Source: Clostridium neonatale
GTDB taxonomy: Bacteria > Bacillota > Clostridia > Clostridiales > Clostridiaceae
Assembly (NCBI RefSeq): GCF_001458595.1
Contig: NZ_LN890328.1
Coordinates: 1,270,926 to 1,334,925 of the forward strand
Direction of reading: 5' to 3'
Length of the DNA stretch: 64,000 nt
Below are positions 1 to 8,120 of this stretch, one piece after another. Under the pieces are notes generated by a model, which saw only the letters and a program-made list of their open reading frames with translations, searched no databases and had not been told where the DNA came from. The first letter of the stretch is position 1. Each line of letters begins with the position of its first letter. A program made the position numbers and the translations under genes.

Positions 1-1261
1 CTTCATCAACAACATTAATGTTAACTTTAATTCCTATTTGAGCAAGCATTGATTGAATTAATTCATAAGTTTGAACTGTAGAATCAACACTTTCTGAATC
101 TTGGCTTATTTCCATCTCAAATCCATTAGGATATCCTGCTTCTTTTAATAATTCTTTAGCTTTTTCCGGATTATATTCTATCACTGGAAGATTTTTATTA
201 TATCCAATTAATCCTGGTGGGAATATACCTGATTGTACGGTTCCCTTCCCACTATAAACTGTATCTAAAATAGCCTGTCTGTCTATTCCCATTTGAATTG
301 CTTTTCTTACACGCACATCATTAAGTGGTTCAATATTTTCATTAAGGCTCATATAATAAATACCAACCTTATCTCTGCTTACTATCCAATTTTTGTACTT
401 ATCACTATATAAGAAATATTTAATTTGCTGTGGTGCAGTATCTAAATCAAGTTCATCTAATTCACCTGATTCAAACATCATTCTTAATGTTTCTGGATCT
501 TTTACAACCTTGAATGAAATTCTATCTAGCTTAGGTCTTTCATTCCAATAATCATCAAAGGCAACAAGCTGCTCTTCACTGTTTAATACCCAGCTGTCAA
601 ACTTGAAAGGGCCAGTTCCTACAGTAAGTTCTGGCTTAATTCCAAAATCTGCACCTGCTTCTTCTGTTGCTTTTCTATTATAAATTGATACCCCTGGTGT
701 AGAAAGATTTGCTAAAAATGGAGCAAACGGCTCGTCTAATGTCATTTTAACTGTGTAATCATCAACAACTTCTAATCCTTTTAATGAATCTGCCTTACCA
801 TCCATCATGTCTTGTGCTCCGCTTATTGCATCAATAAAATCTTGATTTAGTGCTTCTGTTTCAGGCTTTAGCATTCTTTCAAATGTATATTTAACATCAT
901 CTGCTTTAAATTCTTCTCCATTATGGAACTTTACACCTTTTCTTAAATGAAATGTATATGTAAGTCCATCTTCTGAAATATCCCAGCTTTCTGCTAAACT
1001 TGGAACAATTTTAGTTTCCCCATTCTCATCTAGTTTTACTTCTACAAGTCTATCAAAAATGTTCATTGGAATTGTATAATCCTCAGTAGTTTTTTGAACA
1101 TCAGCAGTTTGAATTTCTTCATTGGTTGCAAGCCTTAATGTGTTACTTGTATCATCTGATGAAGCTGAACTTGAACTGCTTTTATCTCCACCTCCACATC
1201 CTGTTAATATTAACGTGACTGTTAACACCGCTGCCACTAACGACCCAATTGATTTTTTCAT
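1..1261 (-). CDS. Oligopeptide ABC transporter substrate-binding lipoprotein (C-terminus cut by window edge)
   Basis: This is the extracellular solute receptor of a peptide-type ABC importer (SBP family 5, OppA/DppA-like). The ATG is at 1259-1261. The product opens with a lipoprotein signal, [20 protein letters not shown] followed by the lipobox cysteine in TGCGGG, and then a Ser/Asp-rich linker. The mature part shows family-5 phrases such as [15 protein letters not shown] (entry-site region), VGTGPFKF and [11 protein letters not shown]. About 420 codons are visible; family members are usually 500-550 residues, so roughly the last fifth lies beyond position 1. The open frame and family text are clear. 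The substrate (di- or oligopeptide, nickel, or another ligand) cannot be decided from this sequence. Confidence 0.93.
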   Translation of the reverse strand, partial: MKKSIGSLVAAVLTVTLILTGCGGGDKSSSSSASSDDTSNTLRLATNEEIQTADVQKTTEDYTIPMNIFDRLVEVKLDENGETKIVPSLAESWDISEDGLTYTFHLRKGVKFHNGEEFKADDVKYTFERMLKPETEALNQDFIDAISGAQDMMDGKADSLKGLEVVDDYTVKMTLDEPFAPFLANLSTPGVSIYNRKATEEAGADFGIKPELTVGTGPFKFDSWVLNSEEQLVAFDDYWNERPKLDRISFKVVKDPETLRMMFESGELDELDLDTAPQQIKYFLYSDKYKNWIVSRDKVGIYYMSLNENIEPLNDVRVRKAIQMGIDRQAILDTVYSGKGTVQSGIFPPGLIGYNKNLPVIEYNPEKAKELLKEAGYPNGFEMEISQDSESVDSTVQTYELIQSMLAQIGIKVNINVVDE

Positions 1262-1311
1262 AAAGTATATTCCCCCTTCAAATAGATATAATATTTTTTA
1301 TAATAATAAAA

Positions 1312-1343
1312 AAAGGTGCATTTTTATATAAAAATGCACCTTT
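1312..1343 (-). terminator. 32-bp perfect palindrome with T-run, in the leader of the peptide-binding gene
   Basis: Positions 1312-1343 are a perfect 32-base palindrome (half-site AAAGGTGCATTTTTAT). Read on the minus strand it is followed by a run of T (1305-1311), the form of an intrinsic terminator. It lies about 50 bases upstream of the start codon at 1261 and about 20 bases downstream of a plausible promoter start. It may end upstream transcription from the flavodiiron operon, or act as a leader attenuator. Confidence 0.7.
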
Positions 1344-1369
1344 GCTTTCATATTTTGTAATATATGTCT

Positions 1370-1398
1370 AGTATACCATTTTTTACGCTTTAAGTAAA
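1370..1398 (-). promoter_or_regulatory. Candidate sigma-A promoter for the peptide-binding gene
   Basis: On the minus strand a -35 box TTTACT (1393-1398) and a -10 box TATACT (1370-1375) are separated by 17 bases. The predicted start near 1363 would place the palindromic terminator immediately inside the transcript. This is a consensus match only. Confidence 0.45.
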
Positions 1399-1572
1399 TC
1401 ATTTAGATAAAATTTATTCATAATACTATTCATTTTCTATTCGTCTTAATTTTAAAATCATAAATTATCTTAAATTTTAATTTGATTTTTTATAAGATAA
1501 TATAATCGCCTTATAAACATTAGGACTTGCTCTTAATATACTTAAGAGTAAGTCCTTTACGTCAAACTTTCA

Positions 1573-1685
1573 TTATTTACATAAACTAATTATAGCTTGT
1601 GTAAATATATTTCCATTTAACATTAATTTATCAATAACATCAAATTCATCATTCATAGCACATCCACAGCTTTTGCCAAAAGACT
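1573..1685 (-). pseudogene. Remnant of a pepV-like dipeptidase 3' end
   Basis: The minus strand of 1573-1656 translates to NDEFDVIDKLMLNGNIFTQ followed by AIISLCK and a stop. This matches the last residues of the intact PepV encoded at 17129-18532 (NDEFAVIDELMLSGKIFTQ then AIIDLCK) almost residue for residue. Upstream of the matching part only a scrambled FG..CGCAM stretch remains before the flavodiiron stop codon. It is therefore a tail fragment of a second dipeptidase gene whose body has been lost. The remainder of 1262-1689 holds the promoter and palindrome listed separately and nothing else that I recognise. Confidence 0.8.
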
Positions 1686-1689
1686 GTAA

Positions 1690-2889
1690 TTATTTCATAG
1701 ATTCCATAACGCTATCTACAAGTATATCCATATCTGTAATATTATCTTCTTTCATAGAAGATACAAGCGTAACTTTATCATCTAAAACAGTCATATCTCT
1801 CATTCCTTCTAAAAATTCACGCATTAAATTTCCAGACCTACATGCCCATGATCCATTTTCAATTATTGCAAAAGTTCTATTTTGAAGATTTAAAGCTTTC
1901 ATATCCATAAGATAATTATGCATTGGTGGGTAAATACCAAGATTATATGTTACAGAAGCTAAAACAACATGACTAACTCTAAATGTCTCAGAAATTAAAT
2001 TAGATACATGTGTACTTGAAACATCATACATAACTACATTTTTAATTCCCTTTTCTACAAACTTAGTAGCTAAAGACTCAACTGCACTCTCAGTATTACC
2101 ATACATTGAAGCATAAACTATCATTACGCCTTTTTCTTCTGGTTCATATTTACTCCATTTATCATATTTATCAAGGAAATATCCAAGATTTGTTCTCCAA
2201 ACCGGCCCATGTAATGGACAAATCATCTTAATATCAATTCCACTTGCTTTCTTTAATAATGATTGAACATGAGGACCGTATTTACCAACAATGTTAGTAT
2301 AATACCTTCTAGCATCATCAATCCAATCACGCTCAAAATCAACTTCATCATTAAATAGCTTTCCATCTAATGCTCCAAAAGATCCAAAGGCATCAGCTGA
2401 AAAAAGAACTCCATTTGTATTATCAAATGTAACCATAGCTTCTGGCCAATGTACCATTGGTGCAGCTATAAATGTTACTTCGTGCTTTCCAAAAGATTTT
2501 GTGTCACCTTCTGAAACTTCTTCAATCCTTCCGTCAATATTAAATCCAAATTGTCTCATTAGCATAAAAGATTTTTCAGTACTTATAATCTTAACATCCG
2601 GATAACGTAATATTATTTCTTCAATCGAAGCTCCATGATCAGGCTCCATATGATTTATTACTAAATAATCTAAATTTCTACCATTAAGAACAGCTTGTAC
2701 ATTCTCTAAAAATTGTCTACCAATTGACCAATCAACAGTATCAAATAGTACAGTCTTCTCATCTAATAGTAAATATGAGTTATATGAAACACCCCTTGGA
2801 ATTGGATGAATATTTTCAAAAAGAGCTAGACGCCTATCATTACCGCCTACCCAATAAAGGTCTTCGGTTACTTTCCTAACACAAAACAT
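1690..2889 (-). CDS. fprA: A-type flavoprotein (flavodiiron protein), oxygen or NO reductase
   Basis: Cytoplasmic flavodiiron protein of 399 residues, the usual family length. The N-terminal metallo-beta-lactamase-like domain carries the diiron ligands H80-x-E82-x-D84-H85, H148 in MVHWPEAM, the aspartate in FSADAFGSFG and the histidine in CPLHGPVW. A C-terminal flavodoxin domain starts near residue 252 with the FMN loop IVYASMYGNTES. Clostridial members accept electrons from rubredoxin and reduce O2 to water. The gene follows the rubredoxin-containing fusion gene by 51 bases on the same strand with no terminator between, so the two are almost certainly co-transcribed and may be redox partners. 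NO versus O2 preference cannot be read from sequence. Confidence 0.95.
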   Translation of the reverse strand: MFCVRKVTEDLYWVGGNDRRLALFENIHPIPRGVSYNSYLLLDEKTVLFDTVDWSIGRQFLENVQAVLNGRNLDYLVINHMEPDHGASIEEIILRYPDVKIISTEKSFMLMRQFGFNIDGRIEEVSEGDTKSFGKHEVTFIAAPMVHWPEAMVTFDNTNGVLFSADAFGSFGALDGKLFNDEVDFERDWIDDARRYYTNIVGKYGPHVQSLLKKASGIDIKMICPLHGPVWRTNLGYFLDKYDKWSKYEPEEKGVMIVYASMYGNTESAVESLATKFVEKGIKNVVMYDVSSTHVSNLISETFRVSHVVLASVTYNLGIYPPMHNYLMDMKALNLQNRTFAIIENGSWACRSGNLMREFLEGMRDMTVLDDKVTLVSSMKEDNITDMDILVDSVMESMK

Positions 2890-2940
2890 TACTTATTCCT
2901 CCTTTTTACTATAAAACATTTAAAATTTTTGCTAAAAATA

Positions 2941-4848
2941 TTAGACCTCTATAAAATTATCTTTTTCTTCACCACAATCTGGACATATCCATTCTTCTGG
3001 AAGATCTTTAAATAGAGTTCCACTAGCTATTTCATTTTCTACATCACCTACAGCTGGATCATATTCATATCCACAGCCATTACAAACATATCTCTTCCAA
3101 TTAGAAGCTGTTTTTTTAGGGAGCTTTTTCTTCATTTTTTTCATAGGAGGAGCTTCCTTTTTAGGTTCTCCATTATCTAAAGAAGCTGTTAATATAGGCA
3201 TTATCTCCATTATATCTCCAACAATACCATAATCCGCATTCTTAAAGATTGGAGCATTAGGATTATTATTAATAGCAACAATAGTTGTTGCTTCCTTTAT
3301 TCCTTTTAAATGTTGACCGGCTCCTGATATTCCACAGGCAATATAAAGATTTCCATTAAACTTTTGTCCTGACATTCCAACATATCTATTTAAAGGTAAG
3401 TATTTTAAAGTCTCAGCAACAGGACGTGAAGAACCAATAGCTGCACCTGCCTGTATAGCTAGTGCTTTTGCAAGTTCCATATTTTTTTCTTCTCCAATTC
3501 CTTTTCCTACACTAACAACACGATCAGCCTTACTTATTGGAGTATTTATATCGATGCCAACAGTAAAATCATAACCATCTGTTTTTAGTGCTTCTACAAG
3601 GTTATAAACTTTTTCTTCTGCTGTCCCATCATTAAATATTATCTTCTTACGTGCACCAGTTAGTGGATCACGTGAAGTCTTTCTATCTCTACTCTCATTT
3701 TTAGGCATCTTTCCAATTATATGAGAAGCAATTACAACTCTTTGAATTTCATTTGTTCCCTCATAAATAGTACAAATTTTAGCATCACGATAAGCTCGTT
3801 CTACATCCATACCTTTAAGATAGCCATTTCCACCAAAAATTTGTAGTGCATCATTTACAACTTCTAAACAAATATCTGATGCATATTGTTTTGCCATAGC
3901 TGCTTCCATGGAATACGGTTCATGATTTTCTTTAAGTTCAGCTGCACTATAAACTAATAATCTAGCAGCCCTTATCTTTGTTGCCATATCAGCTAGTTTA
4001 AAAGAAATTGCTTGTTGCTGGCATATAGGTTTTCCAAACTGTATTCTCTCTTTTGAATATTCTAAAGCATTTTCATAAGCTCCCTCTGCTATACCTAAAG
4101 CCTGAGACGCAATCCCAATACGGCCACCATCAAGAGTCTTCATTGCTATTTTAAATCCTTGTCCTTCTTCACCTAATAAGTTTTCTTTAGGTACTTTTAC
4201 ATTATTAAATATTAATTCTGCAGTTGAAGAAGAACGAATTCCCATCTTATCATAATGATCACCAAAGGTGAATCCTTCCCATCCTTTTTCAACTATAAAA
4301 GCACTTATTCCTTTAACTCCTATATCTGGTGTTGTTACAGCAAATACAACATATGTATCGGCTTTATCTGCATTAGTTATAAAGATCTTTCCACCATTTA
4401 AAATATAATAATCGCCTTCTAGTACTGCAGTTGTCTCTGTTCCACCAGCATCACTACCCGCATTTGGCTCAGTTAACCCAAAAGCAGCAAGCTTCTCTCC
4501 TTTTGCTAGAGGAATCAGATATTTTTGCTTTTGCTCTTCTGTTCCATATGCAAAAATTGGGTAAGTCCCCAATGAAACATGGGCAGATAAAATTACACCT
4601 GTACCACCATCTACTCTAGAAAGTTCTTCTACAGCAATGGCATAACTAAGTACATCTAAACCTGCCCCACCATATTCCTTAGGATAAGGTGTTCCTAACA
4701 CACCCATTTTGCCCAGTTTTTCAATTGCTTCTGTTGGAAATCTATTTTCCTTGTCCAACAAAAACGCCTGTGGCTTTACCTCTGACTCTGCAAATTCTCT
4801 AATTCTAGCACGAAAATCTTCGTGTTGTTCTGTGGTCTTAAAAAACAT
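2941..4848 (-). CDS. Acyl-CoA dehydrogenase / ETF-alpha C-domain / rubredoxin fusion
   Basis: A 635-residue three-part protein. Residues 1-383 are an acyl-CoA dehydrogenase with the FAD-contact stretch [16 protein letters not shown] (123-138) and the catalytic glutamate E363 in [10 protein letters not shown]. Residues 400-555 match the FAD-binding C-terminal domain of electron-transfer flavoprotein alpha ([22 protein letters not shown]). After a Lys/Pro linker, residues 585-635 are a rubredoxin with the two CxxC pairs C589/C592 and C622/C625. The architecture suggests an internal wire from acyl-CoA to FAD to the ETF FAD to the Fe(Cys)4 centre, and on to the flavodiiron protein encoded next door. 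Domain identities are secure; the electron route is inference. The ETF-beta partner normally needed to complete an ETF is not encoded nearby. Confidence 0.93.
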   Translation of the reverse strand: MFFKTTEQHEDFRARIREFAESEVKPQAFLLDKENRFPTEAIEKLGKMGVLGTPYPKEYGGAGLDVLSYAIAVEELSRVDGGTGVILSAHVSLGTYPIFAYGTEEQKQKYLIPLAKGEKLAAFGLTEPNAGSDAGGTETTAVLEGDYYILNGGKIFITNADKADTYVVFAVTTPDIGVKGISAFIVEKGWEGFTFGDHYDKMGIRSSSTAELIFNNVKVPKENLLGEEGQGFKIAMKTLDGGRIGIASQALGIAEGAYENALEYSKERIQFGKPICQQQAISFKLADMATKIRAARLLVYSAAELKENHEPYSMEAAMAKQYASDICLEVVNDALQIFGGNGYLKGMDVERAYRDAKICTIYEGTNEIQRVVIASHIIGKMPKNESRDRKTSRDPLTGARKKIIFNDGTAEEKVYNLVEALKTDGYDFTVGIDINTPISKADRVVSVGKGIGEEKNMELAKALAIQAGAAIGSSRPVAETLKYLPLNRYVGMSGQKFNGNLYIACGISGAGQHLKGIKEATTIVAINNNPNAPIFKNADYGIVGDIMEIMPILTASLDNGEPKKEAPPMKKMKKKLPKKTASNWKRYVCNGCGYEYDPAVGDVENEIASGTLFKDLPEEWICPDCGEEKDNFIEV

Positions 4849-5030
4849 AATCTTACCTCCTTTAATTTTGTTTTTAATTAGATTTTTATAACTTCTATTA
4901 TTAAAAACTTATAATAAAATATATGCTAATGAAAAAACATATTTATTATAATAATATAAGTAAATAATTAAGGTTTCCTCTAATCATGAGGAATGCCGTA
5001 ATTGTTTACATTGTCTTTAATATCTTTTAA

Positions 5031-5067
5031 CAATAATTATTATAAAACATAAAATATCATTTGTCAA
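5031..5067 (-). promoter_or_regulatory. Consensus sigma-A promoter overlapping a PerR-like box, upstream of the oxygen-defence operon
   Basis: On the minus strand TTGACA (5062-5067) and TATAAT (5039-5044) are spaced by exactly 17 bases, a perfect consensus promoter. Overlapping the -10 box, 5031-5045 reads TTATAATAATTATTG, which matches the Bacillus/Clostridium PerR operator consensus TTATAATnATTATAA at all but the last two positions. The predicted start near 5032 leaves a leader of about 185 bases before the ATG at 4848. That leader contains a small stem (TTCCTC/GAGGAA, about 4976-4994). PerR control of rubredoxin and flavodiiron genes is known in Clostridium acetobutylicum; here it is inferred. 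Nothing else is recognised in 4849-5250. Confidence 0.7.
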
Positions 5068-5254
5068 TAATTCCCGTAAATGAATTATATTTCATTAAAA
5101 ATGTTTAAATATTCATATTAATATTTTTAGAAATCCTATATTAATAATAAAAACTACTCACTTCAATTTCATATATTATTTTTCTTTTTCAATAAAATCA
5201 CTGTTAAAATAGGATTAATACTCATAGTAGACACATTTGAATAAATTTATAAAT

Positions 5255-5331
5255 AAAAAGCCCTGAAAATTCAGGACTTAATTTTTTAAAAAGTTCTTCT
5301 TAAAGATAAAATCTATTAAGAAGAACTTTTT
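5255..5331. terminator. Double terminator between the purine permease and the oxygen-defence operon
   Basis: There are two stems. The perfect 16-bp inverted repeat 5288-5303/5316-5331 (AAAAAGTTCTTCTTAA and its complement) is followed on the minus strand by a second stem around 5258-5279 (GTCCTGAA/TTCAGGGC) ending in five T. Together they terminate the leftward transcript of the permease that stops at 5382. Confidence 0.8.
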
Positions 5332-5381
5332 AATCTACTATATTTAATTATGCTAAAGAAAATAAAAAACTATACTCTTAC

Positions 5382-6704
5382 TTATATTAAGAATTTTAAT
5401 ATAAATATAATTCCTATTATTACTGTAGTTATGCTAATCTCTTTTGCTTTTCCTGTAAATAACTTTAATACTATATATGAAACAACTCCAAATACAATAC
5501 CATCAGATATGCTATAAGATAGAGGCATCATAATTATAGTTAAAAATGCCGGTATAGCTTCTGTAAAATCTGAAATATCTATTTCCTTTATTGGCTCAAT
5601 CATAAATAATCCAACTAACACCAATGCAGAACAAGTAACTGCTGGCGTAATTGATGCAAATATTGGTGCAAAGAATAATGATAATACAAACATTACTGCA
5701 GTAGATACTGCGGTTAAACCTGTTCTTCCACCTTCTGCAACTCCTGATGCACTTTCAACAAATGTACTTACTGTACTAGTACCTACACATGCTCCAAATG
5801 TAGTTCCTACAGCATCTGCAAAAAGAGCTTTCTTTAAATTTGGAACTCTACCATCTTTATCTAACATCTTCGCCTTAGTCGCTACCCCAACTAAAGTTCC
5901 TATAGTATCAAACATGTCCATAAATAATAATGTAAATAAAACTATTACCATATCTAGAGAAAATATGTTATTCCACTGAAATTTTAATAAAATTGAGCTA
6001 ATTGATGGCGGTGCACTTATAATACTAGTAGGAATTGGTGTAACTCCTAGAGGAATTCCTATTATAGCTGTAACAATCATTCCTATAAATAATGCTCCTT
6101 TAATATTTCTCACTAAAAGAATACCTGTAATTAGAATCCCTATAATTGCAAGTAATCCTGTTCCATTTGTTATATTTCCAAGAGTTAGTATTGTTGCACC
6201 ATCTTCTGGATGAACTATAATACCAGCACCTTCAAGTCCTACTAATGAAATAAATAATCCAATACCTACTGAAATCGCTTTTTTAATATTTTCTGGTATT
6301 GAATCAACAATAGCTTCACGAACATCAAATAATGTTAATAAAATAAATATTATTCCTTCTAAAAATACTGCTGTTAAAGCAAATTCATACGAGTATCCCA
6401 TCCCAAGAACTATTGTAAATGCAAAAAATGCATTTAGACCCATACCTGGGGCTTGAGCAAATGGTAATTTAGCATATATACCCATAATTAAAGTTGCAAC
6501 TATTGCTGATAATGCCGTAGCTGTAAATACTGCACCTTTATCCATGCCTGCGGCTGATAATATAGATGGATTTACTATTAATATATACGCCATAGTCATA
6601 AAAGTAGTAATACCAGCTATAACTTCTGTTTTTAAATTTGTATTATTTTTCGTAAGTCCAAAATAATTATCTAGCTTTCCATCTTTTTTAAATAAATTTT
6701 TCAT
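5382..6704 (-). CDS. Purine permease of the AzgA/PbuG (guanine/hypoxanthine) type
   Basis: A 440-residue polytopic membrane protein of the nucleobase/ascorbate transporter superfamily, AzgA/PbuG branch. Diagnostic text includes GITTFMTMAYILIVNPSIL near the N-terminus, the substrate-site motif QAPGMGLNAFFAF (about residues 83-95) and LFMDMFDTIGTLVGVA in the second half. About 12-14 hydrophobic segments are visible. Such proteins import guanine, hypoxanthine or adenine with protons. The gene stands alone on its transcript, ending in the double terminator, and lies just downstream of a broken cytosine deaminase copy. No purine riboswitch was found in its leader. Guanine and hypoxanthine are the likely substrates by family only. 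Confidence 0.92.
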   Translation of the reverse strand: MKNLFKKDGKLDNYFGLTKNNTNLKTEVIAGITTFMTMAYILIVNPSILSAAGMDKGAVFTATALSAIVATLIMGIYAKLPFAQAPGMGLNAFFAFTIVLGMGYSYEFALTAVFLEGIIFILLTLFDVREAIVDSIPENIKKAISVGIGLFISLVGLEGAGIIVHPEDGATILTLGNITNGTGLLAIIGILITGILLVRNIKGALFIGMIVTAIIGIPLGVTPIPTSIISAPPSISSILLKFQWNNIFSLDMVIVLFTLLFMDMFDTIGTLVGVATKAKMLDKDGRVPNLKKALFADAVGTTFGACVGTSTVSTFVESASGVAEGGRTGLTAVSTAVMFVLSLFFAPIFASITPAVTCSALVLVGLFMIEPIKEIDISDFTEAIPAFLTIIMMPLSYSISDGIVFGVVSYIVLKLFTGKAKEISITTVIIGIIFILKFLI

Positions 6705-6736
6705 TTAATCACTCTTTCGTAAATCTTTTTTCTTCG

Positions 6737-6773
6737 CCCGAACTATAATAATACATTTTACGATATTTTTCAA
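6737..6773 (-). promoter_or_regulatory. Candidate promoter of the purine permease with a PurR-box-like half site
   Basis: On the minus strand TTGAAA (6768-6773) and TATTAT (6745-6750) are spaced by 17 bases. At about the transcription start, the plus strand 6737-6745 reads CCCGAACTA, resembling one half of the Bacillus PurR box (CCGAACWWT). No clear second half was found, so PurR control is only suggested. Confidence 0.4.
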
Positions 6774-6833
6774 CTTTTTATGAATATTAATAGCTTGTTT
6801 ATAATTTATTTTCGCTTTTTGTACTTAAAAAAA

Positions 6834-6868
6834 CAATACAATACCCTTTATTTTAGAGTATTGTATTG
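6834..6868 (-). terminator. Intrinsic terminator downstream of the codA remnant
   Basis: The 11-bp stem CAATACAATAC/GTATTGTATTG (6834-6844/6858-6868) is followed on the minus strand by seven T. It would once have terminated the now broken deaminase gene and also insulates the permease promoter. Confidence 0.8.
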
Positions 6869-6888
6869 CTTTAATCTAGATATAACTA

Positions 6889-7157
6889 CTATCCAAGAAA
6901 CTCTTCACAAGTTTCTATAATTCTAGGTTCTTTTTTAAATAAGAATTCACACTTGTTAATCCTCTTATCTTTGGATATGTATCGTGTCTTCTTTGAAGAT
7001 ATATATTTTCAGTTGGGAATGCTATAAAGTTTAATTTTGATTTTTTAAAATCTTCCTTAAGATTAAATGCATATGCATTATTTGCTAAGCCAAATGAACA
7101 TGTATGACTAGCTGTTGTTAAGTGTCCAATTTCTTCTATATAAGAAATTGCAGACAA
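6889..7157 (-). pseudogene. Broken cytosine-deaminase-like gene (codA fragment with internal deletion)
   Basis: The minus strand gives SYIEEIGHLTTASHTCSFGL, then ANNAYAF, then KLNFIAFPTENIYLQ, closely matching residues of about 233-300 of the intact deaminase at 31597-32865. The sequence then jumps, in another frame, to EFLFKKEPRIIETCEEFLG and a stop at 6889, which matches the C-terminal end of the intact protein (KFLFKKQPRVIDSYMNIV). The N-terminal metal site (HxH), the HCDE motif and the segment with the catalytic aspartate are all missing. It is a decayed paralogue with 5' loss plus an internal, frame-shifting deletion. The 80-codon open frame at 6915-7157 is only part of it. Confidence 0.85.
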
Positions 7158-7225
7158 TTATTATTTTAGAATGTAAATCTAGAACTGAAACTAAATAACA
7201 CAACTCTATATCTTTACTTTAAGTA

Positions 7226-8104
7226 TTAGGGATTCATAAAATTATATGCCGCCCCTATTAGACCAGCATCATTTTCATGCTTACACTTTTCTAATTTACA
7301 TTCTACAAAGTGCCACCAAGGAATTTCTCTTAATGCAATCTCAATCTGATAAATTAAATCTGCTCTAGCACTAACGCCCCCACCAATTAAAATCTTTTCT
7401 GGATTTAATATTGATGAAAGATTAAATACCATTCTAGCTATATTTCCATACCATTCATTAATAATATTTTTTACATTTTTATCTGTTTCAGCTTCTTTGA
7501 AAATTTCATCACCTAAGACTTCAACAGTATTGTCAAGAATTTTATATTCTTTATACATATCTATAAGGGCTGTTATCGAAGAATTTTTACTCAGTATTTG
7601 ATGTCCTTCCTTGTCCTTAGTAATCATATAACAAAACTCTCCGCCTTTAAATTGCTTTCCTCTTATAAGATTATTATTTAAATAGATTCCGCCACCTATC
7701 CCAGTTCCTATAGTTATGCATATAAAATCTTCACATTCCGTAGCATTTCCATTAAATTTTTCAGCTAAAGCAACACAATTTGCATCATTTTCTATTTTAA
7801 CTTCTAAATTAGTTCTAGAAGCTAATTCATCCTGCAATTTGTAATTTTCTATAAATCTTAAATAACTACATGCTACTGGTATCCCTTCTTTGTTATTAAT
7901 AAAGCCTGGCATACTAATTGATACACCTAAAATATCGCTATTATCTTTATATAGATTTACTATTTCACATAATTCATCAACAAAGTCTTCTGCACCACTT
8001 TTTACTGTTACTTTCTTATCCTTGCATAAAACTACACCTGCTTCATCTACAAGTCCATACTTTATAAAAGTACCGCCTATATCGATTGAAATTATCTTTT
8101 TCAT
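7226..8104 (-). CDS. ROK-family sugar kinase lacking the usual zinc motif
   Basis: A 292-residue cytosolic kinase of the ROK family. It shows the phosphate-binding DIGGTFIKYGLVDEAG at the N-terminus, GVSISMPGFIN, the IENDANCVALAEKF motif with the catalytic aspartate, and ITIGTGIGGGIYLNN. The zinc-binding CxCGxxGCxE signature that normally follows the GGE(F) histidine region is absent: GGEFCYMITKDKEGHQILSK stands in its place, as in the beta-glucoside kinase subgroup. It is the last gene of the operon with the putative glycoside hydrolase and ABC importer, 16 bases after its neighbour, so it probably phosphorylates the sugar released by that hydrolase. The actual sugar is unknown. Confidence 0.88.
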   Translation of the reverse strand: MKKIISIDIGGTFIKYGLVDEAGVVLCKDKKVTVKSGAEDFVDELCEIVNLYKDNSDILGVSISMPGFINNKEGIPVACSYLRFIENYKLQDELASRTNLEVKIENDANCVALAEKFNGNATECEDFICITIGTGIGGGIYLNNNLIRGKQFKGGEFCYMITKDKEGHQILSKNSSITALIDMYKEYKILDNTVEVLGDEIFKEAETDKNVKNIINEWYGNIARMVFNLSSILNPEKILIGGGVSARADLIYQIEIALREIPWWHFVECKLEKCKHENDAGLIGAAYNFMNP

Positions 8105-8120
8105 ATCTTCTTACTTCCCT

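Noticed and set aside
4709..4891. Plus-strand small frames opposite the acyl-CoA dehydrogenase fusion
   Set aside because: They are antisense to a clearly coding gene and show no start signals or family text.
6705..6780. Purine riboswitch upstream of the purine permease
   Set aside because: The leader is under 40 bases from the predicted start and lacks the conserved purine-aptamer loops.
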